Shown here: positions 24,284 to 32,120 of the stretch, piece by piece | Numbering within the stretch: the first letter of the stretch is position 1 | Layout of the letters: each line of letters opens with the position of its first letter | DNA from: Daejeonella sp. JGW-45 | GTDB taxonomy: Bacteria; Bacteroidota; Bacteroidia; Sphingobacteriales; Sphingobacteriaceae | Direction: 5' to 3' | NCBI RefSeq assembly: GCF_029360805.1 | Contig: NZ_JARKNC010000008.1 | Span: 186,001 to 250,000, forward strand | Length of the DNA: 64,000 nt | Translations under genes and position numbers: made by a program | The notes under the pieces: model-generated | Told to the model about the DNA's origin: nothing | Database searches by the model: none | The model's input: the letters and a program-made list of their open reading frames with translations, nothing else

Positions 24284-25504
24284 ATGTCACTTGAAACTCA
24301 AAAGCAGAATGATATACACCGGTCGGCAAAGAAGGACCTGTATGAGGCGCCTGATTACTACCTGATCGATGAATTACTGAGTGATGAACATAAATTAATC
24401 CGCGACAGCGTCAGGAACTGGGTAAAAAAAGAAGTAAGTCCTATCATAGAAGACGCCGCTCAAAAAGCGCAGTTCCCTAAGCAGCTTATTCCCGGGCTGG
24501 CTGATATAGGTGCTTTCGGGCCTACCATCCCTGCCGAGTACGGCGGCGCGGGCCTCGACTATATCGCTTACGGCCTGATCATGCAGGAAATAGAACGCGG
24601 CGATTCAGGCATCCGCTCGACAGCATCGGTCCAAGGCTCCCTGGTCATGTATCCTATATATGCCTATGGCTCTGAGGAACAGAAGAAGAAATACCTGCCT
24701 AAACTTGCTGCGGGCGAGATGATCGGCTGCTTCGGACTGACCGAGCCGGATCATGGCTCCGATCCGGGAAGCATGATCACCAATATCAAGGATAAGGGCG
24801 ATCACTATTTGCTAAACGGTGCCAAGATGTGGATCTCCAATTCGCCCTTTGCAGATATTGCCATTGTATGGGCAAAGAACGAGGAAGGCGTTATTAAAGG
24901 CCTGATCGTTGAAAAGGGAATGGAAGGCTTCTCAGCGCCGGAGATCCATGGAAAGTGGAGCTTAAGGGCTTCTGCCAGCGGTGAACTGGTATTCGATAAT
25001 GTTAAAGTACCTAAGGAAAACCTGCTGCCAAATGCCTCGGGCTTAAAAGGCCCGCTGGGATGCCTTAACCAGGCACGTTATGGAATAGCCTGGGGAGCGC
25101 TGGGTGCCGCTATGGACTGCTATGACACTGCACTGCGTTATTCAAAAGAACGTAAGCAGTTCGGCCGCCCTATAGGGGGCTTCCAGCTGCAGCAAAAGAA
25201 GCTTGCCGAGATGATCACCGAGATCACCAAGGGGCAATTACTGGTATGGCGCCTGGGGGTTCTTAAGAATGAGAACCGGGCCACGCCAGCGCAGATCTCC
25301 ATGGCCAAACGTAACAGCGTGGAGACCGCCATGAACATAGCACGCGAAGCACGCCAGATGCTAGGTGGGATGGGTATAACCGGCGAATACCCGGTAATGC
25401 GCCACATGATGAACTTAGAGTCGGTTGTTACCTACGAAGGAACGCATGATATTCACCTGCTGATCACGGGAATGGATGTTACGGGGATCAGTTCTTTTGA
25501 ATAG
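24284..25504 (+). CDS. gcdH: Acyl-CoA dehydrogenase, glutaryl-CoA dehydrogenase type
   Basis: FAD enzyme expected to oxidise and decarboxylate glutaryl-CoA to crotonyl-CoA in lysine, hydroxylysine and tryptophan breakdown. The 406-residue protein follows mammalian GCDH closely: RSTASVQGSLVMYPIYAYGS with Arg111, at the position that binds the substrate carboxylate; CFGLTEPDHGSDPGSM; SLRASASGELVFDNV; NQARYGIAWGALGA. It ends with YEGTHDIHLLITG carrying the catalytic base Glu385. The open frame starts at 24164, but the promoter at 24239-24268 and homology place the start at the ATG 24284 (MSLETQKQ). No other catabolic genes adjoin it. Confidence 0.93.
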   Translation: MSLETQKQNDIHRSAKKDLYEAPDYYLIDELLSDEHKLIRDSVRNWVKKEVSPIIEDAAQKAQFPKQLIPGLADIGAFGPTIPAEYGGAGLDYIAYGLIMQEIERGDSGIRSTASVQGSLVMYPIYAYGSEEQKKKYLPKLAAGEMIGCFGLTEPDHGSDPGSMITNIKDKGDHYLLNGAKMWISNSPFADIAIVWAKNEEGVIKGLIVEKGMEGFSAPEIHGKWSLRASASGELVFDNVKVPKENLLPNASGLKGPLGCLNQARYGIAWGALGAAMDCYDTALRYSKERKQFGRPIGGFQLQQKKLAEMITEITKGQLLVWRLGVLKNENRATPAQISMAKRNSVETAMNIAREARQMLGGMGITGEYPVMRHMMNLESVVTYEGTHDIHLLITGMDVTGISSFE

Positions 25505-25814
25505 CTATTTGGATCAGGAGCCAAGAATCAAGAGTTACTAGTGTCCGGTTAAAGATTTTACTTTTCGACCCCCGAAGGCGGTCGCATATTTATAGTACTC
25601 GATATTTCCGACAAATCGACCCCGAAGGTGGTCGCATGTGGAGTTTTCAAACACATACGACCACGACTTCTTATTTACACCCTCTTAAAGACAGGCCCTA
25701 AAGACCTCACAAAGTTATTCGACAGCCTCCACAACGCGGACCAGCGACAGGTACGATTCCGGTCTTAATTCTTTGCTCCTGAATCTTGGTTCTTGTCTCC
25801 CGCCTCTTTGCTCC
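25505..25814. other. 310-bp gap with direct and inverted repeats, no gene seen
   Basis: No convincing coding frame. The left end (25511-25537) and right end (25751-25830) carry complementary words of the CAAGAACCAAGA/TCTTGGTTCTTG type. The middle holds a 22-23 base direct repeat (25565-25587 and 25616-25637) and an inverted copy of part of it at 25653-25664. It lies between gcdH (+) and a small gene (-). Confidence 0.7.
25565..25637. repeat. Two direct copies of a 22-23 bp repeat
   Basis: Copies at 25565-25587 and 25616-25637 read TCGACCCCGAAGG-C/T-GGTCGCAT, differing by one extra C and one C/T change. GTGGTCGCATGT (25628-25639) can pair with ACATACGACCAC (25653-25664), 11 of 12 bases, to form a hairpin. 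Confidence 0.75.
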
Positions 25815-26129
25815 TCACAACTCCTGGTCCTTTTTATTTTTGTGTTCTTTAAGGTAAGCGGAGATGGCGGCGTTGTAAACCCGACGCCCGGGCTCAAGGC
25901 TTGCCTGGAAAGCGGCTTTCTTTTCCGGGTCGCTGATAATTGAGCGGGCATAGGCAATAGCATCGGCAAACAAACCCTGCTCCGTCTTCTGGGATTCCGT
26001 AAATTTCACCTTGCTCATATCCGGGTATCGCGATATATAGGTCTTACCCCCATAATTCTTGAGCACCAGTTGCTGATTCAACTGACCGCTGGTACCCTTC
26101 ATTAACAGATTAGTCTTAAAACGTGCCAT
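25815..26129 (-). CDS. Small basic protein of unknown function
   Basis: A 104-residue cytoplasmic protein (MARFKTNLLMKGTSGQLNQQ at the start), with no signal peptide or membrane helix. The N-terminal part, KGTSGQLNQQLVLKNYGGKTYISRYPDM, looks like a short beta-rich module. The rest is probably helical (FADAIAYARSIISDPEKKAAF, about 54-74) and ends in a charged tail. Short proteins that begin with a similar MAR-K/R...GxxG..VxxxxxGxxxxR pattern are common in Bacteroidetes, without assigned function. It sits between two repeat-filled gaps of 310 and 387 bp, which is unusual in this dense chromosome and suggests a mobile or recently acquired locus. Confidence 0.65.
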   Translation of the reverse strand: MARFKTNLLMKGTSGQLNQQLVLKNYGGKTYISRYPDMSKVKFTESQKTEQGLFADAIAYARSIISDPEKKAAFQASLEPGRRVYNAAISAYLKEHKNKKDQEL

Positions 26130-26516
26130 AATAGATGATCTAATATCAAGGAAACCATTAAGCCATAGCTAAGGATGCCCCATCCTACGTTTATCCTACG
26201 TTTATCTTACGATTATCCTACGTTTATCCTACGTTCGATCATTAGCTAAGCGAGTGCTTCGGATATACTAATCCAATACATCTGAAGGCTAACGAATTAG
26301 ATCTAATATAACGGCCTGAAGCGAGATTTACAAGAAATTTAAGGGAGAAAAAACGTGCATCAGAGGTCAGCTTCACTGATGATACACAAGACGATAGCTA
26401 CGAAAGGTTCCAGCTTTCGCTGGATCCGATAGCTATCGGATGACACGCCTCCATAAGGTAATTATGGAGATTCCGGCCAGCCTGCGGTAGGTAGGCCTTC
26501 GCCCGGAATCTGAATT
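26130..26516. other. 387-bp gap with tandem repeat and hairpins, no gene seen
   Basis: Contains five 11-bp tandem units (26182-26236), a CCAGC/GCTGG hairpin (26410-26423), a 16-bp perfect palindrome TCCGATAGCTATCGGA (26425-26440), a hairpin CTCCATAA/TTATGGAG (26449-26469), and a larger inverted pair GATTCCGG (26469-26476)/CCGGAATC (26503-26510) that ends 6 bases after the lysA stop. No tRNA cloverleaf or coding frame was found. Confidence 0.75.
26182..26236. repeat. Five tandem copies of an 11-bp unit
   Basis: Unit ATCCTACGTTT repeats at 26182, 26193, 26204 (as ATCTTACGATT), 26215 and 26226 (ending TTC). The 11-bp period is close to one helical turn, so every copy faces the same side of the DNA. 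Confidence 0.88.
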
Positions 26517-27671
26517 CTATTCTGAATACTCCGACCCCACAATATCCCTCAAATTATACCCCGACGCCATCACTTCCCCGTAAGCCCCCGCCGTACGGAT
26601 GGCAATGAGATCGCCACGCTTTGAAAGGGGCAGCTCTACTTCCTTGCCCAGCCAGTCTGTGCTTTCGCAGATAGGTCCTACCACGTCGTATTTAACGAGG
26701 TCGCCGCTGGCATCAGCGCTGATATTCTCTATTTTATGGTATGCCTGGTACAGCGCCGGGCGCATCAGCTCGGTCATGCCCGCATCCAGGATAAGGAAAT
26801 TCTTTTTCAGGCCGTTCTTGACATACAATACGCGGCTGATGAGATTGCCGCTTTGCGCCACAAGGGCCCTGCCAAGCTCGAAATGCACTTCCTGTCCGGG
26901 TTTACGCTCCAGGAACTTATCGAACACCTCGAAATAACTCGCGAAATCATTCACAGCCGAACCTTCCGGATCCTGATAATTAACTCCAAAGCCACCGCCC
27001 ACGTTCAGGATCTGCAGCTGAAAACCATGGTCTTCGAACCACTGGCTTAGCTCATTAGCTCTTACACACAAACTGCGGAAGATCTCCAGGTTGGTGATCT
27101 GCGAACCGATATGAAAATGGATACCGATGAGCTTAAGGTTGGCCGATCTTCTCAGCTCTTCAGCGCAGGCCTTCAACTCCCACTGGTTTACACCGAACTT
27201 ATTCTCCTCCAGTCCGGTAGTAATATAATGGTGGGTATGAGCATCCACGTTAGGGTTGATCCTGATAGCCACCCTGGCAATTTTACCGCGTTCGGCAGCG
27301 AGGCCGTTGATCACACCTAACTCCTGGACCGATTCGACATTAAAGCAATAAATATCATTATCCAGCGCCTGAATGATCTCTCTGTCTGATTTTCCCACGC
27401 CGGCAAACACCACTTTCTCGGGTGCAAACCCGATCTCGATGGCCTTTTTAACCTCATTACCGCTTACGCAGTCGGCACCAAAACCCACAGCCTGGATAGC
27501 CTGCAGTACGCGCTCGTTAAAATTGGCCTTAAAGGCATAGTGCACGTGGAAACCATACTTATCTGCGGCCGATTTGCACGACTGCAGTGTCTCACCAAGC
27601 AGCGCCAGGTCATAGTAATAAAACGGTGTTTCCAGATCCTGGAAACGCGCTAATGTGTTGTTATCAAACAT
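26517..27671 (-). CDS. lysA: Diaminopimelate decarboxylase
   Basis: PLP enzyme converting meso-diaminopimelate to L-lysine, the last step of lysine synthesis. The 384 residues hold the alanine-racemase-like barrel with Schiff-base Lys48 in VHYAFKAN, then HFHIGSQITN and LNVGGGFGVNY for phosphate binding. The C-terminal domain has GPICESTDWL, whose Cys-Glu completes the partner active site, and TAGAYGEVMASGYN. It is the short form usual in Bacteroidetes. The ATG at 27669-27671 is preferred over a TTG 6 bases earlier. It lies 32 bases downstream of lysC on the same strand, so both ends of the lysine pathway are coexpressed. Confidence 0.96.
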   Translation of the reverse strand: MFDNNTLARFQDLETPFYYYDLALLGETLQSCKSAADKYGFHVHYAFKANFNERVLQAIQAVGFGADCVSGNEVKKAIEIGFAPEKVVFAGVGKSDREIIQALDNDIYCFNVESVQELGVINGLAAERGKIARVAIRINPNVDAHTHHYITTGLEENKFGVNQWELKACAEELRRSANLKLIGIHFHIGSQITNLEIFRSLCVRANELSQWFEDHGFQLQILNVGGGFGVNYQDPEGSAVNDFASYFEVFDKFLERKPGQEVHFELGRALVAQSGNLISRVLYVKNGLKKNFLILDAGMTELMRPALYQAYHKIENISADASGDLVKYDVVGPICESTDWLGKEVELPLSKRGDLIAIRTAGAYGEVMASGYNLRDIVGSEYSE

Positions 27672-27703
27672 ATACAAAGATCTGCCAGCGGGGCTGAAGA
27701 ATG

Positions 27704-29017
27704 TTATTCAAATAAACGGTTGTGCAATGAACGGAGAGCCTCTACCTTATGCTTATCGTCAAGCAATAAAGAGATATTATAGCTGCTTCCGCCGTAGGAT
27801 ATCATCCTGATCGGGATGTGCTTCAGCGCTTCGAACACACGGGCAGCGTACCCATGCTTATCCGCACCAAAATCGCCCACAACACATACGATGGTTTGGC
27901 TATTATCCACTTCCACTGACCCGAAGCTGTTCAACTCCTGCAGGATATCGTCCAGGTTGCGTGTCTCGTCGATAGTAACCGATACCGCCACCTCCGAAGT
28001 GGTGATCATATCTATCGGGGTTTTATATCGCTCAAAGACCTCAAATACACGCCGCAGAAATCCATAGGCAAGCAGCATACGGCTCGATTGTATCTTAATG
28101 GCCGTAATTCCATCCTTTGCAGCAATAGACTTGATCTTACCGCGTTCGCTATCATTGGTAATAAGCGTGCCGTGCGCTTCAGGTTCCATGGTGTTCAGCA
28201 AACGAACAGGAACCTTGTACTTCTGTGCCGGGAACACACTCTGCGGGTGCAGGATCTTTGCACCAAAGTAAGCCAGCTCGGCTGCTTCGTCGAACGACAG
28301 CTGCGCGATCGGTTTAGTGCCCTTTACGATCCGCGGGTCATTGTTATGCATCCCGTCAATGTCAGTCCAGATCTGAACCTCATCGGCGCCGATGGCCGCA
28401 CCGATCAGTGAAGCGGTATAATCGCTTCCCCCGCGGCGCAGGTTATCTACCTCGCCAAAAGAATTCCGGCAGATATAACCCTGGGTGATGAAGAACGTCT
28501 CAGTAGGATCCTCATCGATCAGCGGCTTAAGGTGCTCGGTAATATATTCTACCACAGGCTCGTTATCTTCATCTATCTTCATAAAATCGAGTGCAGGAAG
28601 CAAGCGCGACCTCACCCCAATCTCTTTCAGGTAAATGTGATACAGGGTAGTCGAGATCAGTTCGCCCTGCGCCAGGATGATCTTCTCCTCGATAGTTGTA
28701 AAATGTTCATTGGCAAAAGAGGAAATGAGGCCAAAATGATAGTCGATCAGGTTTTTGCCATCCTCCAGGCCTTCCGGCGTAGAGAACAGTTCCTTTATAA
28801 AAACCTCATACTTGTCGTTAAGCGCCCTGGTTAGATCTGCCGCCTTCTGTTTATCTCCTGCAAGATAAGCCTGCGCTATCTCCAATAAGCTGTTTGTAGT
28901 ACCCGAAACAGCAGATAACACAACGATCTGCTTCTCTTTCGGTTTAATAATGTCTAATAGTTTTTTAATCCTTTCGGGGCTTCCTACAGATGTTCCTCCG
29001 AACTTTAGTACCTTCAT
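27704..29017 (-). CDS. lysC: Aspartate kinase
   Basis: Phosphorylates L-aspartate in the first step to lysine, threonine and methionine. The 437 residues begin with KFGGTSVGSPE (residues 4-14), the ATP-binding start of the amino-acid kinase fold, and contain RGGSDYTASLIGAAIGADEV and WTDIDGMHNNDPR in the catalytic domain. The last ~140 residues form two ACT domains (IKIQSSRMLLAYGFLRRVFE and TIVCVVGDFGADKHGYAARV), which normally carry feedback inhibition. There is no fused homoserine dehydrogenase. Upstream gene of the lysC-lysA pair; I found no lysine riboswitch or leader peptide in front of it. Confidence 0.96.
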   Translation of the reverse strand: MKVLKFGGTSVGSPERIKKLLDIIKPKEKQIVVLSAVSGTTNSLLEIAQAYLAGDKQKAADLTRALNDKYEVFIKELFSTPEGLEDGKNLIDYHFGLISSFANEHFTTIEEKIILAQGELISTTLYHIYLKEIGVRSRLLPALDFMKIDEDNEPVVEYITEHLKPLIDEDPTETFFITQGYICRNSFGEVDNLRRGGSDYTASLIGAAIGADEVQIWTDIDGMHNNDPRIVKGTKPIAQLSFDEAAELAYFGAKILHPQSVFPAQKYKVPVRLLNTMEPEAHGTLITNDSERGKIKSIAAKDGITAIKIQSSRMLLAYGFLRRVFEVFERYKTPIDMITTSEVAVSVTIDETRNLDDILQELNSFGSVEVDNSQTIVCVVGDFGADKHGYAARVFEALKHIPIRMISYGGSSYNISLLLDDKHKVEALRSLHNRLFE

Positions 29018-29186
29018 TTAATGTTCAATTTTAGATTGCAGCAAATGATTTCTATACTTGTGCAATGAGCTGCTAAAAATAGGAAAAAGTAGCTTAATTT
29101 TTGCCCTTGATCCAATTTAATTGCAACAATCAGGCAGATCCAGGGCTGTGTACCTATAACACTAACAGCAGTTTAAACGAATTCTT

Positions 29187-30923
29187 ATGCAAACACTGGA
29201 ACCTACAGTTTCAAACAAGATAGATCTATGGCTTAATGGCAGCTATGATCCCGACACAAAAGCTAGCATACAGTCGCTGATCGACGCTCAGTCTCACGTC
29301 GAGTTAACAGACTCGTTTTACCGCGACCTCGAGTTTGGCACCGGGGGCTTACGCGGAACAATGGGGCCCGGAACTAACCGTGTGAATAAGTATACCATTG
29401 GCGCAGCTACCCAGGGACTGTGTAATTACCTGTTGAAGAAGTATCCTGGTGAGGAGATTAAGGTTGCTGTTGCGCACGACAGCCGGAACTTGTCTGATTA
29501 CCTGGCCAAGGTTACCGCCGAGGTGTTCTCGGCCAATGGTATCCACGTCTATTTTTTTAAGGAGCTGAGGCCTACGCCTGAGCTTTCATTTGCAATCCGG
29601 CAGTTGGGCTGCAAAAGCGGGGTAATGCTCACCGCTTCGCACAATCCCAAAGAATATAATGGTTACAAGGCCTACGGGGCAGATGGCGGGCAGTTCACTT
29701 CTCCCGACGACCGCATGGTGATGGACGAGGTTGCCGCTGTTGGCAGCATTGATAATGTGAAATTCGAGCGGGTAGATGCCAATATCGAATTGATCGGCGA
29801 AGATATAGACCGGCTTTACCTGGATAAGATCACAGAGCTTTCGGTGTCGCAGGATGCGATAAAACGCCAGCATGATCTTAAAATAGTTTATTCGCCGATC
29901 CATGGGACAGGCATCACGCTGGTGCCTAAAGCGCTGAAACAGTTCGGCTTTACGAATGTGGCCATCGTAGAGGAACAGGCTACGCCCGACGGTAATTTCC
30001 CAACAGTGGTTTACCCCAACCCGGAGGAGAAAGAAGCCCTGACACTGGCGCTTGCCAAGGCAGCTGAAATTGACGCCGACCTGGTTCTTGCCACCGACCC
30101 CGATGCCGATCGTGTGGGTATCGCTGTTAAGAATGACAAGGGCGAATTTATTCTTCTTAACGGCAACCAGACCGGCAGCCTGCTGATCAATTATATGCTG
30201 AGCGTGTGGGAGGAACAAGGCAAGCTGACCGGCAATGAATACATTGTTTCGACGATCGTAACCACCCCGCTTATCATTGATATAGCAAGATCTAAGAACG
30301 TAGAATTCTTTGAAACGCTGACGGGTTTTAAGTGGATTGGGGCTATCATGACGAAACTGCAGGGTAAGAAGACCTTTATTGCCGGCGGGGAAGAGAGTTA
30401 CGGCTACCTGGTGGGCGACCTGGTGCGGGATAAGGACGCGGTGGTTTCGTGTGCCTTTATTGCCGAGATGACCGCCTATTATAAAGATAAGGGAAGCAGC
30501 CTTTACGAAGCGATGCTCAATATGTACCAGGAATACGGGTTCTATAAAGAAAAACTCGTGTCTATTACCATGAAGGGTAAATCCGGAGCAGAAGAGATCA
30601 AGGCCATGATGCAGCGGTTCAGAACAAATACTCCGGCAACGCTGGGAGGCTCGCGGGTAGTGGCCCTCAAGGATTACGAACTTGGAAAGCAGACTGATGT
30701 GCTCACCGGAACTTCTCAGGTTCTTGATTATCCCAAATCAGATGTCCTGCAGTTCATCACCGAAGATGGCTGCATTATATCCGCGCGCCCGTCGGGAACT
30801 GAGCCCAAGATCAAATTCTATTGCAGTGTGAAGACAGACCTGAACGACAAGAATGAGTTCGAAGTCAAAAATAGAATGCAGGACGAGAAAATAGACAAAA
30901 TTATGGCAGATCTGACTGCCTGA
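29187..30923 (+). CDS. Phosphohexomutase (phosphoglucomutase/phosphomannomutase family)
   Basis: Interconverts hexose 1- and 6-phosphates; whether glucose or mannose is preferred cannot be read off. The 578-residue length fits the PGM2-like branch of the alpha-D-phosphohexomutase family. Domain 1 carries the phosphoserine loop TASHNPKEYNGYK with Ser151. Domain 2 has the metal loop ATDPDADRVG (about 303-312), domain 3 the sugar-binding FIAGGEESYGYLVGD (about 396-410), and domain 4 the phosphate-binding RPSGTEPKIKFY. Divergent from lysC; the downstream SCO gene has its own promoter. Confidence 0.94.
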   Translation: MQTLEPTVSNKIDLWLNGSYDPDTKASIQSLIDAQSHVELTDSFYRDLEFGTGGLRGTMGPGTNRVNKYTIGAATQGLCNYLLKKYPGEEIKVAVAHDSRNLSDYLAKVTAEVFSANGIHVYFFKELRPTPELSFAIRQLGCKSGVMLTASHNPKEYNGYKAYGADGGQFTSPDDRMVMDEVAAVGSIDNVKFERVDANIELIGEDIDRLYLDKITELSVSQDAIKRQHDLKIVYSPIHGTGITLVPKALKQFGFTNVAIVEEQATPDGNFPTVVYPNPEEKEALTLALAKAAEIDADLVLATDPDADRVGIAVKNDKGEFILLNGNQTGSLLINYMLSVWEEQGKLTGNEYIVSTIVTTPLIIDIARSKNVEFFETLTGFKWIGAIMTKLQGKKTFIAGGEESYGYLVGDLVRDKDAVVSCAFIAEMTAYYKDKGSSLYEAMLNMYQEYGFYKEKLVSITMKGKSGAEEIKAMMQRFRTNTPATLGGSRVVALKDYELGKQTDVLTGTSQVLDYPKSDVLQFITEDGCIISARPSGTEPKIKFYCSVKTDLNDKNEFEVKNRMQDEKIDKIMADLTA

Positions 30924-30949
30924 TGTAAGGTAATTGCCCGCTAAGCGAG

Positions 30950-30957
30950 TATATTTG
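30950..30957 (+). promoter_or_regulatory. -7 box of the SCO gene, close to the ATG
   Basis: TATATTTG, perfect TAnnTTTG, 5 bases before the ATG at 30963. CCCGC (30937-30941) and GCGGG (30957-30961) bracket it as a small inverted repeat. Confidence 0.5.
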
Positions 30958-30962
30958 CGGGT

Positions 30963-31613
30963 ATGAAATATCTATTATTATTTGCTACTGCTATATGCTT
31001 CCTTCAAGCCTGTTCTAATAAGACTGAAAGTAAACTTCCCATATTAGGAGAGCGCGCACCGGTTGAAAAAATAGTTGATGGCAAGACCGTAGTGGATACA
31101 ATCTACCAAACTATCGCCCCATTCGCATACCTGAATCAGGACAGCGTGGTTATTAGCGATAAGGACTTTGAGAATAAGATCTACGTGACGGACTTCTTCT
31201 TTACAGCCTGTAATACCATTTGCCCGGTAATGCACCGGAACATGATGGAGGTATACAAACAGTATAAGGACAATCCACACGTTAAGATACTCTCACACTC
31301 CATCGACGTGAAGTATGATGTGCCGTCGCGCCTGAAGGCTTATGCCGATAAGCTTGGGGTAGAAAGCGATAAATGGGCCTTCGTTCATGGCTCCCGTGAT
31401 TCCATTTTTAATGTTGCTGCAAAAAGCTACCTGGTAGCGGCCTACGAGGATGCCAGCGATAAACAAGGGCTGGTACACCAGGGCTGGTTTGTTTTGGTCG
31501 ATACAAAAAAACGGCTTCGCGGGGCATACGACGGTACTAAGCCCGACCAGGTAAAGCTGATGATGGCTGATATGGAGAAACTTCTTAAGGAAGAGAACCT
31601 GAATGAGAAATAG
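30963..31613 (+). CDS. SCO family copper/redox lipoprotein
   Basis: Periplasm-facing thioredoxin-like protein of 216 residues. The lipobox LQAC puts the lipid on Cys17. The SCO motif FTACNTICPVMH supplies Cys83 and Cys87 of CxxxC, and the conserved His is in LVHQGWFVLVD; together they bind copper. SCO proteins help build the Cu(A) centre of cytochrome c oxidase or act in redox defence. The next gene, overlapping by 11 bases, encodes a cytochrome c, which supports a respiratory role. The ATG follows the -7 box by only 5 bases. Confidence 0.92.
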   Translation: MKYLLLFATAICFLQACSNKTESKLPILGERAPVEKIVDGKTVVDTIYQTIAPFAYLNQDSVVISDKDFENKIYVTDFFFTACNTICPVMHRNMMEVYKQYKDNPHVKILSHSIDVKYDVPSRLKAYADKLGVESDKWAFVHGSRDSIFNVAAKSYLVAAYEDASDKQGLVHQGWFVLVDTKKRLRGAYDGTKPDQVKLMMADMEKLLKEENLNEK

Positions 31614-31992
31614 GATCATCTATATCCTGATGACCATCACGGCCGGAGCGGCCCTTTTTCAGTCGTGCAGCAGTGAGCAGCAGCTTGATTACCAACGTTA
31701 TTTTGTGAATGGCAAGGGTATTTACGAGAAGAACTGCCAGAACTGCCACGGTGCGAACGGCGAGGGACTCGGCAAGTTATACCCTCCCCTTACAGATACG
31801 CTGAGCCTTACTAAAAACAAACCTGCTCTTGCTTGCATAATCAGGAACGGCCGTAATGAGATGCCAGCAAATCCGGCCCTGGCCGAAATTGATATCGCAC
31901 AGGTGATTGTCTACATCACCAATTCGTTTGGGAATAAGCAGGGATTTTATGATCAGGAACGAGTTAAGGGGGATATGGAGGGGTGTAAGTGA
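31603..31992 (+). CDS. Cytochrome c lipoprotein, single heme
   Basis: A 129-residue exported c-type cytochrome. A signal peptide ends at the lipobox FQSC (Cys22), so it is probably anchored to a membrane by lipid. The heme attachment site NCQNCHG gives Cys45, Cys48 and the axial His49; the distal Met is in RNEMPANPAL (about residue 87). It carries electrons in the periplasm, perhaps to a terminal oxidase. The start ATG lies inside the end of the SCO gene (11-base overlap), so the two are translationally coupled. Confidence 0.9.
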   Translation: MRNRIIYILMTITAGAALFQSCSSEQQLDYQRYFVNGKGIYEKNCQNCHGANGEGLGKLYPPLTDTLSLTKNKPALACIIRNGRNEMPANPALAEIDIAQVIVYITNSFGNKQGFYDQERVKGDMEGCK

Positions 31993-32019
31993 TCCGGACT
32001 TGGAGTTCCAGCTTACGCT

Positions 32020-32061
32020 GAATGACATCGCGCACCAATTGTCATTCCCGCGAAAGCGGGA
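32020..32061. repeat. Nested inverted repeats upstream of asnS
   Basis: GAATGACA (32020-32027) pairs with TGTCATTC (32040-32047). Directly after it comes TCCCGC-GAAA-GCGGGA (32046-32061), a perfect 6-bp hairpin with a GNRA-type tetraloop. The flanking words resemble 26405-26440. Confidence 0.65.
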
Positions 32062-32073
32062 ACACTTTCCCCG

Positions 32074-32103
32074 TTGTGGTTAACAAACCGATTTGTATTT
32101 TTG
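32074..32103 (+). promoter_or_regulatory. Promoter of asnS
   Basis: TTG (32074-32076), 19-base spacer, TATTTTTG (32096-32103): a full match to the Bacteroidetes promoter, 17 bases before the ATG. Confidence 0.65.
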
Positions 32104-32120
32104 CAGCTCAATAAAAACAC

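Noticed and set aside
25565-25637. Direct repeats considered as a tiny CRISPR array
   Set aside because: Only two copies with a 28-base interval, no cas genes, and a partial inverted copy, which does not fit a CRISPR.
26425-26440. 16-bp palindrome considered as a recombination or attachment site
   Set aside because: No integrase, tRNA target or second copy was found in the window; it is kept only as part of the repeat-rich gap.
29018-29186. Possible lysine riboswitch or leader peptide before lysC
   Set aside because: No Lys-rich short frame, terminator hairpin or conserved riboswitch core could be seen in this 169-bp divergent gap.
29586-30218. 210-codon frame opposite the phosphohexomutase gene
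   Set aside because: It lies wholly inside a gene with intact catalytic motifs and shows no recognisable protein features.
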